Shown: positions 1 to 11,515 of the stretch, piece after piece
Layout of the letters: each line of letters opens with the position of its first letter
How positions within the stretch are numbered: the first letter of the stretch is position 1
Assembly (NCBI RefSeq): GCF_027942865.1
Contig: NC_134510.1
Location: 28,065,163-28,129,162 of the forward strand
Direction: 5' to 3'
Source of the DNA: Odontesthes bonariensis
Taxonomy: Eukaryota; Chordata; Actinopteri; Atheriniformes; Atherinopsidae
Length of the DNA: 64,000 bases
Translations under genes and position numbers: made by a program
Notes under the pieces: generated by a model
The model's database searches: none
Seen by the model: only the letters and a program-made list of their open reading frames with translations
What the model was told of the DNA's origin: nothing

Positions 1-1430
1 GACATTGTATCACATTCAAATGATAAGAGACAACAAGATGGAATAAACAACTCAACCTGAGGGCACTGACTGTGACAAGCTACTGACGTACATCTATCTT
101 CTTATCATCGCTGGCACCACTATGCTTGTCAACCCAGCACAGAAAGTCTAGTTACAGCCTCTTGTCTGCATCAAAACAAGACCAAATTAGTGTCACTGTG
201 TGCAAGATGTGTCTTGTTCAAAGAATCTTGTTTGCGTCTGAGACCGTCTCCGCCTCCACATTGTTATTAGTTGTAGAGTTTGACCGAGGCAGACATCAGT
301 CTCAGTCTCTTAAAGGTGGTCATTGGTATCAAGTACTTAAAAACACCTTTTGGCCATACTGACTGATAAGGCAGTCTAAATGGTGCTCCTGTCCGCACAC
401 GTGCTAAACGGTTATAAAGCAGGCTGGAATGTGGTACTTGATCAAATGTGCATTTCACTGCTATGACGCAAGTCTAACTGTGTCTCCCTGAATTTAGCAT
501 TTTTAAATATCAAAGAAAAGGCTTGATCTTGCAGAGTAACAAAGATTTTCTTCCTGTAAATTGATGTTTTTGACGAAGCTGTTCACATCTCATGACAAGT
601 AATATGGAAGCTGTTTATTGAAAAAACATCAATCTCAATCTAAATCTTAGCTAATATGTAAAGATTGTCTCATAAACAGTTGTGTGAAGCAGTTTTTGCA
701 GTTTGTGCTTTGAAGTAGCCAGATTACAAATGTATATTGTGTGTGCCTGCATTTGTATGGCTTTGACCAATTGTCAGTGGACTCTAACCCTCCACGTTGG
801 ACGCTGGCACTATCAGCAGTGGAAGGATAAGCAGGATAAGGGAGTGTGTTTGATTTACAGCAATAAGAGATAGAATAATGTTTTTTATGTTGGAGAAAAT
901 CCCATGGGGTTCAAAATGGCATCAGAACAAGCGGGTTTTCAATGAAAAGCTAAATGTAACATATTCCTATTACAGCTACGTTTTAGTATGAACTCTGAGG
1001 GGACTTCACTCATTTAAATCTTTCTAATAATCACAAAGGTCCTTCTTTTCTTTCAGAAGTTATTTGATTTTGGTGTTGATACATCTAAGGTGTAGTTTCA
1101 TGGCATGCATTGACAAGTACCAGAATAAGAACAATAATGTCTCTGGAGAAACTGGGAGACAAAGCTGTGACAGAAGGCAGGACATGTCAAGACACGGAAG
1201 AAAGAGTAAAAATACTGGTTTCCTCCTGGGGAAAAATACAGCACATGTCCCATCAGTTATTGTGGATTGTGACCAGTCATTATCAGTCAGTATGTGGTTA
1301 CAAGATGGTAAATACACAGTACGTTCTAGATGGGTGTTGAGAAAGTAAATGTCTGATTTGTGTGTGTGTGTTATAAAAGTGTACACGGATTCACAGATTC
1401 TCTGAAACAGTGCATTTTTTAAATCTATTT
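1..1430. other. Intergenic, no gene recognised
   Basis: Only short open frames without splice support or recognisable protein similarity are present on either strand. No RNA gene or clear repeat was seen. The right-hand part probably adjoins the 3' end of the minus-strand apoA-IV gene. Confidence 0.6.
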
Positions 1431-1431
1431 G

Positions 1432-1437
1432 TTTATT
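1432..1437 (-). terminator. Candidate poly(A) signal of minus-strand apoA-IV
   Basis: TTTATT on the plus strand reads AATAAA on the minus strand, about 265 bp after the stop codon. This gives a 3' UTR of ordinary length. No transcript evidence is available. Confidence 0.45.
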
Positions 1438-1702
1438 TTTGATAACTTACAGAGATTACAAAAAAGGTAACAATTTCTAACTTTACAACACAGTAAAAAC
1501 AGTATATACATGTTTAGCAAGTGCAGGGTTTTGCTTTGCAATTTTCAGCTTAGCAATAAATATTATGCTGTTGGTATTCACTCAGTTTAATTCCTTTTAC
1601 AGTATAGTTCATCTATATAAACTCTTATATTTCATGGTAGACCAGCAAGGTCAGGGTTTTGTTCAATTGTGCCTTGTGACATGGAGATAGGTGGAGATTG
1701 GT

Positions 1703-2686
1703 TTAGTTGGCGTCGACAAAAGACTGGTAGAGGGACATGAGCTGGGCCTGAAGGTCCTGGGCATAGGGGTCCAACTTTCCTCTCAAGTCCTCAGCATAGG
1801 GAGTAACCATTTGCTTTACCAGATTGGCTCTCTGACTGAGCTCAACTTGGACCTTCTCAGTCATGGGGGCCACACTTTTTTGGAACTCCTGCAGATGCTG
1901 GTCAACTTTCTGCTTCAGGTCGTCAGTGTAGGGTCCCAGCTGGGCCTGGAGATCCTTCACACTCTGCTCCAGGTTGGTCTTCAGCTCCTCGCTCTTCTGC
2001 ACCAGGGTGGTCCTCAGGGCCTCGGAGTCCAGGGAGTCGGCGTAGGGGGCCAGCTCCTGTTTGAGCTGCTCCACTCTTTGCTGGATCTGGGCCTTCATGT
2101 TCTCAGTGTAAGGTTCCAGCTTGTCCCTGACAGAGCTCAGCTCCTGGGTCAGCACATTTTTCAGCACATCAGCCTCCGTGGTGATCTTATTCATCATGTC
2201 ATGGGCTGCGGGGGGAAGCTGCTCCTGCAGGGTGACTGCATACTCGCTGGCTAGGTCAGCACTTTCTGTCAGACGGTCACTAGAAGACAAAGTGATTGTC
2301 CTAACATCAGAGGTTTGTTTAACACCACACCAGTCATATGACATGTGCTCCCCAGAGACTCAGTGCTATTAATGTCACACATCTTACTTGATTTCCTGTC
2401 CAATCGGTGATTTCCTGATCATCTGGAGGGTGTCATCAGCTGTCTGTGTGGCCTTGGCAATGTAGTCCCAGAAAGCATCAGTCAGCACTTCCAGCTGTGG
2501 TTTGGGTGCATCAGCATAGAAGAGATTGGCATGGCAGCCTGTTGGATGGAAATAACAATGATGTGAGAATAGGGCAGATATCCAGTCTCACTGTTCATTT
2601 TCATTGCGATGGCCATTAGCTTTGACTTGAAAATCTTGCGACTTACCAGAGAGCACTGCAACAGCTAGTACAACAAACACCTTCAT
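1703..2686 (-). CDS. apoa4: Apolipoprotein A-IV (copy 1, minus strand)
   Basis: Secreted exchangeable apolipoprotein of plasma and chylomicron-type particles. Coding exons read 2686-2647, 2538-2388 and 2279-1703, with consensus GT-AG borders, and give 255 residues. The first exon encodes a hydrophobic signal peptide starting MKVFVVLAVAVLSGC and ends in phase 1; the second intron is phase 2. The mature protein begins near ANLFYADAPKP. The last exon encodes tandem 22-residue amphipathic helices, most starting with Pro followed by Tyr, Met or Phe (PYTEN, PYADS, PYTDD, PMTEK, PYAED), which is the apoA-I/A-IV/E hallmark. The length is well below mammalian apoA-IV but usual for fish copies. It lies head to head with a second 255-residue copy about 1.8 kb away. 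A fish apoA-I-like name is possible, but the AD-PKP start and the partner copy favour apoA-IV. Confidence 0.9.
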
Positions 2687-2807
2687 GACTGTGACCTGTT
2701 GAAAGATAATAATGTTGTATTTATCTCTTAAAGCTGTACTCAGAAAAGGTCAAAACAATTCTATTAGCCTTTTAAAGTTTTGGTTTTAGATTCAGTGCTA
2801 TTCTCAC

Positions 2808-2845
2808 CTGCTTTGGGCTTGTATCTCTCAGAGCTTAGTGTGCTT
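2808..2845 (-). other. Noncoding first exon of apoA-IV copy 1 (approximate 5' end)
   Basis: On the minus strand a CAG|GTGAGA donor ends at 2808, and an acceptor (CAACAG, with the exon starting near 2695) lies just before the ATG. The 5' end is placed about 28-35 bp downstream of the TATA box and is only an estimate. Confidence 0.6.
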
Positions 2846-2872
2846 GTGAGTGTGTCGGTCTGGTCTTCCGTG

Positions 2873-2880
2873 TATATATA
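2873..2880 (-). promoter_or_regulatory. TATA box of apoA-IV copy 1
   Basis: TATATATA on the minus strand, correctly spaced from the inferred noncoding exon. Confidence 0.75.
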
Positions 2881-2919
2881 CTGAAGTCAGATGACAGTTG
2901 AAGTATCTAGTTAAGAGCA

Positions 2920-2950
2920 CAAAGTCCAGGAGTCCCTGCCATGCTGTCAC
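2920..2950 (-). promoter_or_regulatory. Promoter module with HNF4-type core, apoA-IV copy 1
   Basis: Read on the minus strand, this 31-bp stretch starts GTGACAGCA and ends TGGACTTTG. The end is the reverse complement of CAAAGTCCA, the HNF4-specific binding core. The stretch matches 4290-4320 in front of the other apoA-IV gene at 25 of 31 positions with no gap, and lies 39 bp upstream of the TATA box. HNF4 control of apoA-IV is established in mammals; binding here is inferred. Confidence 0.65.
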
Positions 2951-4289
2951 TACAACTGTTTTCCTGTTTCTGCTGCTTCTCTGGGATATTATCACAGTGC
3001 TTCTGGATTTCAGATAGTCCTAGCAAAACATATTCAGCTCCTCAATTAATATTATATTAGTTCTCCACTGACCCCTATTTAGAAAGCAAAGTAAAGTAAT
3101 TATAAAGTAATTAACTGTCCATGTACTACAAGTCTCTATATAATGATAATATACTCACCCTAGTGGACTTTGTCTTCAGGTAATGCAACAATAATAAAAA
3201 AACATTAAACTGGAAACACATTAACTGATTCTTTCCTTTTGATTTAGACGAAAACATAGTTAGTGTGGATTGTATTTAGATCTTTTTTTGTCGTTTATAA
3301 TCAGTATTATTGATGTCTCCATTGTTCTTCTCATCACATTTTTCCAACGGGTTTGAAGAGAAAGCCCAAAGAACCTCATCTTTTAGTCTGTAGTGGAAGG
3401 GTTTTTGCATGCTGCTACCTGAATGCATAATTAGGGCAGCAAAGTTGAAAAAAAAATTTAAGTGACAACGATATCCATGTTCATCTGAGTTGTAAAATGT
3501 ATAAGTTGTAATTTACAAGTGAATATAAAATTGTGCTGGGACACTTTCTTACAAAAGTCTTTAAGGACTCTACAAAATGTTCAACATCTTTTCCATTAAA
3601 ATTGAAACATTTCAGTTTATTGCTTCATTCACTTGGGAGAAGCTTTACCTGTCTAAGAGCAAAAGGGGTCAAAACTCAAAGACAAAGACATTTGATTAAA
3701 ATACAACTCTCTTATACTGGCTCATGACAATTGAACTATGATATGTCTGGTGTGAGACAGCACTTACTTTGTCCCTGAGAGGCTGACGGTGCCTGAATGT
3801 ACTGACCTTTGGCCAGACACAGGATTGCTGAACATTGGATTGACACAGAAACTAGAACTATTAATTACCATGACGTGAGCTGGCAACATGTCGAGCTAAA
3901 AGAGACAGTAAAATATTGTCTGTGTAATCAAATCTGGACATCAAAGAAATTAAAGGCACAGATTATATCTGTCCTAGCACAGAATTGTATGTGGCTGTGT
4001 GATTACATATAGCCAAATGAGGGTAATTTGGGAATAGCTATGCTCCGTTGTTGCATTCTAATAGTGATTAAACATATGTATTTAGTAACTCATATCAGGT
4101 CAACAGTGCATCCACTATCTTGACTTTATATAAAAATATGCAGCTAGTGGATCATCAATAAGAAATTAAGCTGAACACAGTCATGCACCCAGCATGTTTG
4201 CATTTCCATATAAAATTAGGGGCTTATGCATATGTCTTGCATGAATTATCTGGCACAAGATGTCAGTGGGGTTAACAGGGTGAGGCAAA
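2951..4289. promoter_or_regulatory. Shared upstream region of the divergent apoA-IV pair
   Basis: AT-rich DNA between the two promoters with no coding signal. The only motif that stands out is the direct-repeat-1 site listed separately. It may act as a two-way control region, but this rests on position alone. Confidence 0.35.
3803..3815 (+). promoter_or_regulatory. DR1-type nuclear-receptor site
   Basis: TGACCTTTGGCCA is two hexamer half-sites, TGACCT and TGGCCA, separated by one base: the arrangement bound by HNF4 and PPAR-RXR. It sits between the two divergent apoA-IV promoters, about 490 bp from one promoter module and 850 bp from the other. No binding data are available. Confidence 0.4.
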
Positions 4290-4320
4290 GTGACAGCAGG
4301 GCACTACCTCTTGGACTTTG
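4290..4320 (+). promoter_or_regulatory. Promoter module with HNF4-type core, apoA-IV copy 2
   Basis: Starts GTGACAGCA and ends TGGACTTTG at 4312-4320, 22 bp before the TATA box. It is the counterpart of 2920-2950 on the opposite strand: same length, 25 identical positions, the differences concentrated in the middle. Confidence 0.65.
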
Positions 4321-4342
4321 GGATCATTATTGTCTGGCTGGC

Positions 4343-4349
4343 TATATAA
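4343..4349 (+). promoter_or_regulatory. TATA box of apoA-IV copy 2
   Basis: TATATAA followed by a probable noncoding exon that ends at a CTCAG|GTAAGA donor at 4416. Confidence 0.75.
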
Positions 4350-4518
4350 GATGCCTAACCTCACCAGCTGAGCACAAGCACAATCAAGTGGATTTACAGA
4401 TCGCTTGCAAACTCAGGTAAGAAGAGGGGAAAGAGAGGAAACTGTCGTCCTGTCAACTGCTTGGTGAAAACGTATTGGTGACTAACTAGTATTTTCTTCT
4501 CACTTGGGTCTAAGAGTC

Positions 4519-5525
4519 ATGAAGGTCCTTGCTGTGCTCGTCCTGGCCGTTTTCACTGGTGAGCAAGCTGGAAAAACAGCAACTCTATTGCAAATGCAAA
4601 TCTCAATTAATATAAATCAGACACCTGTCCTACATTGTTGAAATGTTTATGTTGTTCTTTTATCTACTAGGCTGCAATGCCAACCTCTTCTATGCTGATG
4701 CCCCAAAGCCACAAATGGAAGTGGTGACTGAGGCTTTCTGGGACTATGTTTCCAAAGCCACCCAGACAGCTGATGACACCCTTCAGTTGATCAAGAAGTC
4801 TCAGTTTGGACAGGATGTCAGGTAAGTCAGACAAGACCACATGACATGATAACAATTAAGAAAAACCATATAGAGTTCACTGACATGCAGACACTAAGCT
4901 TAAAATCACATTATCCTGCTTTTCCTCTCATCTCATCTTTTCAACTAGTGCCCGTCTGACAGAAAGTACTGACTTGGCCAGCAAGTATGCAGTCACCCTG
5001 CAGGAGCAGCTTCCCCCTACAGCCCAGGAACTGATCACCAAAGTCACCACTGAGGCTGATGTGTTGAGAGAGCGTGTGACCCAGGAGCTGAGCACAGCCA
5101 GGGAGAAGCTGGAGCCCTTCACCGAGAACATGAAGGCCCAGATCCAGCAAAGAGTGGAACAGCTCAAACAGGAGCTGGCCCCCTATGCTGACTCCCTGGA
5201 CTCTGAGGCCCTGAGGACCACCCTGTTGCAGAGGAGTGAGGAGCTGAAGGCCAGCCTGGAGCAGAGTGTGCAGGACCTCCAGGCACAGCTGGGACCCTAC
5301 ACTGACGACCTGAAGCTGAAGGTTGACCAGCATCTGCAGGAATTCAAGGAGAGCATGGCCCCCGTCACCGAGAGAGTTCAGAGTGAGCTCGGGCAGAGAG
5401 CCCAGCAGGTGAAAGAATTGGCCGCTCCCTACGTTGATGACCTGAGAGATAAGCTGGACCCCTATGCCCAGGACCTCCAGGCTCGTCTCACCTCTCTCTA
5501 TGAGTCCTTTGTTAAAACCAATTAA
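4519..5525 (+). CDS. apoa4: Apolipoprotein A-IV (copy 2, plus strand)
   Basis: Secreted lipid-binding apolipoprotein, paralogue of the minus-strand copy. Coding exons are 4519-4558, 4671-4821 and 4949-5525, the same sizes (40, 151 and 577 bp) and phases as copy 1, and again give 255 residues. The signal peptide starts MKVLAVLVLAVFTGC and the mature chain begins near ANLFYADAPKP. The helical part carries Pro-spaced 22-mers (PFTEN, PYADS, PYTDD, PVTER, PYVDD). About 37 residues from the MKAQIQQ motif to LRTTL are identical to copy 1, and the underlying DNA is nearly identical there, while flanking helices differ more. The ATG is fixed by the short signal exon. No premature stop is seen; both copies look functional. 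Confidence 0.92.
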
Positions 5526-6087
5526 GTCAACCTCCAGCTTGAAATGAACCAAAAACCTACATTTAATTTACCAGAAGTGCTCGATCGCTGATCTCTGGAT
5601 CATGCCCATGTCAGTGCAACAACCGAATTTACAATGTTTCAAAAATCTTTGATGTCATCAGATATATTTACATTGTCAAAAAAGTTGATACATAACAACT
5701 ATGTGTTGATCTGTGACCACACACTGTTTAATCTTCCTATATTATGGAAAGTAAAGTAAAAGCAAAACCATCTTGAGAGTCTGATGTGTTTCTTTAAAAA
5801 AATGTTTAAAGTGTCTTGTTGAAGTTTTCTTACAGCTCTAAACATCAAATGAATTACAGAATTTCTTCAAAATCTTTATAAAAGATAAACCAAAAATCTA
5901 AAACATCACCTACATGCATCTCAATGTCAATGCATGTCAATGCAGACAGAAAACTGTTTATCAGCATATTTGAACAAGAAAATGCATGATACTCTGAAAT
6001 AGTGCTTATTATTGAATACATTATACACTGATACATTAACTCAAATGACACATGAATAGAACATTTTGTAGTGATTCCAATAGATCA

Positions 6088-6093
6088 AATAAA
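6088..6093 (+). terminator. Possible poly(A) signal of apoA-IV copy 2
   Basis: AATAAA about 560 bp after the stop codon. A variant signal nearer the stop is equally possible. Confidence 0.25.
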
Positions 6094-7415
6094 AAGTGGA
6101 AGTAAGTGTATAACACATTAGAATTAGAATCAGTATACAAATCAAGGTTTCCAGATTAGGTGCCAATTGTTAGAGCTTCCATATGAAGTGACCGGTGGAC
6201 CCATCTTTCGTAAATCTCTGATGTGTATGACTTAGTATTTTCTTGACTAATCAGTAACTGAATTATGTGATGCCGTCATGCCACGACCTAAAGAGCTCTT
6301 AGTTGTGCTGATGTGCCTGGCCATGGATTTTTCAAGATCCAAAAAATATTCTATAGAAATCATTCAACAGTCATTAAAATGATCTACCAGTGGCAAATAT
6401 TTCAAACAGCCGCTGGTTCATCCAGGATCAGGCTGCCCAAGTAAATCAGCCAATGGGTTGACTGTGTCATGCACAATTAAGATTCTAAGAGCTGATATTT
6501 AAATGTAAGGATGTACAGCTAAGTCTTGCAGCTTTGGAGGCCATAGATAAATGTGTCTACAATCAGAACAAGTTTGCATTTGATCCGCGAGAAGAAAGAC
6601 TTTTTCATCCGAAAAAAAAAAACATTGTAGCGATACTAGAGTTGGAAATTAAGGCTTTTGGAAAACGTACTCTGGACAGACGTCTCTAAAGATATACTCA
6701 GTAAGTCATATCCCCAACTGTGATCGTATACAAAGAAGAGTGGTCCAATAACCTGAACTGTTGCTTAACTTAGTAAGTAAGTAACTGGAGCATTGGCTCA
6801 GTGACTTGGTTTATTGGTCTGATAGGTGAAACTATGAATTCTACATCTTATCAAGAGCGCCTGAAGGCAATGTGAGGCCACAGTGAAAGCACAAAATAAC
6901 AGCTTAAAAAAGAAGAAATCAAGTGGGCACTAGATTAATATAGTTTTAAAAGTCAATCATAAGCTTAGTCTTTCAAAGACATTAAAAATTTACCTTACAT
7001 CATTTTTAAAAAAGGGATATAATCACTGTTTTTTTGTTCTTAACAAAAATGCTTTAAATTTATCATAATGTATCATTACATCACAAATATATTTGTGTAA
7101 GGTGTGTAAATATGAACAAAGAACTCACATTAACACACACAAAAATGTTGTGTGTTGTTCGGTATCTGCTTGCAAGAGCCCCTCCCTCAACACACCCCTG
7201 TAGGACTTGTTGTGGGTACTGGAACTGGGCATGTTCGAGTTTGTCTGTGCAAGTTTGGAAGTTCAAAAACATATCCTGCTTTTACTTTGTTTTTTTCATT
7301 CATTTTGTGCCTTCATCCCTGCAGTCAGATTGCTCCCACGCTGCCTTATCCAGTGGCAAACAACATTCCTTTGTTCTGTCCCCAGCTGCCCCAGGCTCTG
7401 CACATCATTAACCCT

Positions 7416-7419
<4 letters not shown>

Positions 7420-7448
<29 letters not shown>
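7420..7448 (+). repeat. CA microsatellite
   Basis: About 14 uninterrupted CA units. Confidence 0.95.
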
Positions 7449-10400
7449 GCTCTGGTTTCTCATTAAGACTGTTGATGGGGGTAGATACATTCTGTATATG
7501 AATACTTCATAGTTTACAGTTGTAAACTACTCGTGTTATTTAATTTATTTTTTGTTTTTGGGGCACATTTTTCTACTCACAACGTTTAATTGCAATTATT
7601 ACAACTATTATACTGTTGCACCTACAACTGTTAAAACATAATACAATGGGGGTTAAGAACTAATAATAAATCAATTCACTTGAGATTAATTACAATAAAT
7701 GAATGACCAAAAAAGTTGTTACACACTTACTTTAAATCTGTTCACTCCTCTTCACTTGTTGTAAATGTGACTGAATCTTTGCTCTTTAATTTGCTCAGAT
7801 AAATGTATACCAGAGAAGGTGATTTGCTAAATTATGTGATCACTCAAGTTACATTTCCTAGTTCTCGATGCTCGGTTTTTTCTGAGATGGATCAGCTAAT
7901 TCTAACCACCCCTGCTCCAGTAACTTTAAAGTTCTGTTCAATGTAAAAGTGCTGGGAAAGTGATCGACCAATCACTTTGGTAAACCCCCTTACTCCTTTG
8001 TAAAGTTAGAGATTGACATCACTTTTATGTCTCTATGGTAAACATGGAGCTGCTGCAAAGAGATGTTTTACTCAGCATGGAGTCACACTTACACTGTGTG
8101 ACTTCGTGTCTCTTTTCTTGATGGTGAAGGTTTGACTGCTGCAGGCATTTATCGTGCTTGTTGCGGTGACAGACTCAACGGGGCTCCCACATATTTGACT
8201 CTTTTCACATCAATCAGCTGAAACCATTTTGACAGATGATAGTCTTGAAAGAGAGTTTTTTTTTTTTGCCATTTTTTGTCTTTATTTTGCAGTCTAAAAA
8301 GAAAGAACAGAGTCAAGAAACAACGGCAGAGAGAAGGGGAGGTTATGATATGATATGCCACACAGTACTCCCAGCTGGGAATCAAAGGTTATGTGCGTCT
8401 GAACGGCTTTTAGCCCACAGCCCTACACAGTAACCTCACTGACTCATCTGAACAGATGACTGTCTGTTCAAGGAGTGAGATCATATCAACATAAAACCAA
8501 ATTCCTGGGGTTACTTTTGTTCAACCCAGCCAGATTCAGATTTTTCACTGTATTACCTCAGAGTTTATCTCAACTCTCTCGCTTTCACTTCCCGTTCTGT
8601 TTCTTTTTCCTGAAGGCCAAGAAAAGTAAGGGAAAACATTAAATCTTATGTACTGTGGCCTGTAGCCTTGTTGTGTGCGTGTTTGTATAAAACAGACACA
8701 ATATAGCTAGTTTTCATTTGTGTACTCCACGTTGGTGTTCATCGTAGTGGTAGAGGAAGAAGAATGTTTCACACGACAGATTAAAAATGTTCCTGAAACT
8801 GGAAATGTGCAAAAACAAAGCAGTGCATGACAATACTCAAGAAGAATGATAGTATTAAACTGCTGATCATGATATGCTGCTGTAATTGAACTGGACTGGA
8901 CTGGTTATCAAGCTGTATCTCATTATGTGATGAACCTATTTTAGTGATACATATGAATTACTTGCTGTCTTGGAATACAGAGATCAAAGGGCTTCTTTTT
9001 TTTTTTAAAGAAGCAGACTGACCTGTAGCCAGAACTCTTTGCATCACCACCAGTTTTGTGTCATCGTTCCAGATTTTTAAGGAGTGCAAAGAATTTCATT
9101 GATTATAATACAATTGGATAAACTGACGTTGTTGGGTTATCATATAGGTTATCATACAAATATGTTATCATGTTCTCACACTACTTACCTGAACAAGCCA
9201 ACCCATTTAAACTTTGTCCCTGTGTTAAAATAAAATGATAGTACAGTCAAGTCTTCAGGGATGACAACAAAGAAGTCAAGTCCCAAAGAGCAAAGGTATT
9301 TACACATGGGCAGTGATAGAGTTAGAGTTGCATTATAACAAAAAAAATTGACTTTTTCTTTCTTTTTTTCTTAAAGGAACAGCAAAACAAACAAGAAATT
9401 CCATGATCTACAGCCAAGCCCTTCACTCTTTTTCTGACTTACAAGAAAATATTGTATTTATTGATTTGATGTTTTGGTTTTACACAAATCCTACCACTAG
9501 AAGTTCCAATACATAGCATGTGATGTATTAGATAAGTAATAGAATGTTTCTCTTGTAAAAAAAAAAAAAAATACATGTTTGTGATTAATGCCAGATTTTT
9601 GGTTGATTTTTTTTTAAAAATAAAAACAACAAATAATCTTTTAAAGCCTTAATCACAGCAGTTAAACAATGGGCCTTACTGATCGAGAGACCAATAATCC
9701 AAAACTAAACCAAAAAACTAGACTAAGAAAAAAAATCGATAAGGTTCATGACAATTAAAGTTTGCAACTGAACAATTATTTGCTGCTTGACAAGTTGTGA
9801 TAAATATTTTCTTTTAACATTAAAACTTTCTTTTACTTTTCTATAAATTTCTTGAAAATTAGGAACACCTTCACCATTATGTGGATTAGACTGAACTTTT
9901 TTTCTCTGTGGCTCCTAATCTACTTATTTACTTCTTCAGTGTCCTCACATCATTCTTAGCATTGTTTGATTTAAATCCCTCTTTTGTACGTGGGCTTATC
10001 GTACCCAACCTGTCCACAAGCTTGAACGTGCCCATCTGGTTGTGCAGAGATATTTGTTCTTCACTCATTTACTGGATATTTGAAGCTTTGTCCAAATGCA
10101 CAGCACAGATGTTCCTGCATAGAAATGCAATCAGACACCTATACAATCAGCAAATCACACATGCTACCATGTGCACCAGATTCCCATGCAAATGTGCCAT
10201 GTGTTTGGGTGTTGCAGGTCTTTCTGGGTTGTATAGCTGTGGTGTCAATGGTAAATGTTGGCAGGCCATTTACATTTAAATGTACATGTGAAAAGCTGTT
10301 TTACATCCTGCTGCCACTGGAATTGTATTCGGGAGTGACTACATGGTTGACAATGATCAAAGAAAAACCTGCTAAGTTGTGATCAATGGACACAAACTCG

Positions 10401-11148
10401 CCATGAGCAGTGGGGGAGAATTCAAACCAGTGATAAATGACTATAACACTAAGAGGGGGAAAAAAGGGGAGAAAAACAATGAAAACAAAAACAACATCAG
10501 GAAAAAATTTATTAAATATAATATATACATATAAATATATATATAATTAGTTTTATTTTCCTATTGTAACGCTTATTGAGCTCTGCATATAATAATATGA
10601 TAAATAAAAACCTGATTCATACCATCTTTATTTGACTGTAGCAACAGCCAGCTGAAAAAACATGCTCCACTGTTATAATTTAGCAATTACTGAGATAAGA
10701 GATTAAAATGCAGCTCAATTCTTGATAATTATACAAGTATTGTATTATATGATAATACCAAAAAAGGGGCGTTGAGTACATTTTAATGTTCACAATGAAA
10801 ATGCATATTATGCCGGTAAACTTTACCCATTACCTATGAGAAAACAACGACACGTTTTGAAATTACTCCGGGAAAATACTGTGAAGAAAAAAAAAACCTC
10901 TGCTTGATTGGGTGAGTGGTTTATATTTACAAAAGGATTGTCAGCCAAGCGGGAAAACCCGTGACTACGAAATAACGGAAAAAAGTTTTAATCATCACAT
11001 TGGTCGAGAAACTTTCACCTTGTTTTTTTGTTTTTGTTTTTTTTTCGTGTCAACCAGAGTGCTCAGTCATCTGTCCCAGCGCCAAACGATGAGAACTTCG
11101 GACGCAGCGTTGGTGTCAGGTGATTCTGTGCAGACAAATCAGCATCAC

Positions 11149-11154
11149 CACGTG
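11149..11154 (+). promoter_or_regulatory. E-box in apoEb promoter
   Basis: Palindromic CACGTG about 70 bp upstream of the TATA box, inside a short GC-rich patch (11140-11220) that also contains a run of C. A USF/bHLH-type site is inferred. Confidence 0.35.
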
Positions 11155-11220
11155 AACGCGCGCGAGAGAAACCCCCCCCCCCACCCTCCAACGCGCGGAG
11201 CAGCAGCAGCCTCCTGAGAC

Positions 11221-11227
11221 TATAAAA
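11221..11227 (+). promoter_or_regulatory. TATA box of apoEb
   Basis: TATAAAA, followed by a noncoding exon ending at the CACAG|GTGAGT donor at 11274. Confidence 0.8.
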
Positions 11228-11465
11228 GCCCTCAGTCACAGTCCCTGGAGCACGAAGGAAGCTCAGACTCACAGGTGAGTGGTAGGGCAGAGAAACGAGC
11301 TCCAAATTATTACCAGCTCTTAGAATTTAAATGTCTGTCATTAGTGAATACAATTTTTGTGTTTACAGAGTTTTTGTTAACAACATGCTTGATAGTCATA
11401 TTGTGAAACACAGGCAAGGTTGCTCTCTTGTAAAATTCAGCAGCATCTGTTTGCATTATATTTCC

Positions 11466-11515
11466 AGTGGTATCTATCTGCCCAACAACCAGTGGTATCT
11501 ATCTGCCCAACAACC
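11466..11515 (+). repeat. 25-bp tandem duplication ending at the apoEb start codon
   Basis: Two perfect copies, 11466-11490 and 11491-11515, the second touching the ATG. Each copy begins with AGTGG, so each supplies an AG that could end the intron. The first AG has the better pyrimidine context (TTTCCAG). The unit therefore lies in the 5' UTR or is partly removed by splicing. Confidence 0.9.

Larger units (their letters stand above)
5526..11200. other. Intergenic between apoA-IV copy 2 and apoEb
   Basis: AT-rich, with no open frame that has splice support or recognisable similarity. It holds a CA microsatellite (7420-7448) and A- or T-runs near 9550 and 9610. A possible distal poly(A) signal for apoA-IV copy 2 is AATAAA at 6088-6093; no closer AATAAA was seen, so the true 3' end is open. 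Confidence 0.6.

Noticed and set aside
1691-2254. 187-codon plus-strand frame rich in Leu and Gly
   Set aside because: It is the antisense shadow of the amphipathic-helix exon of apoA-IV copy 1; the same shadow occurs opposite copy 2 at 4941-5552.
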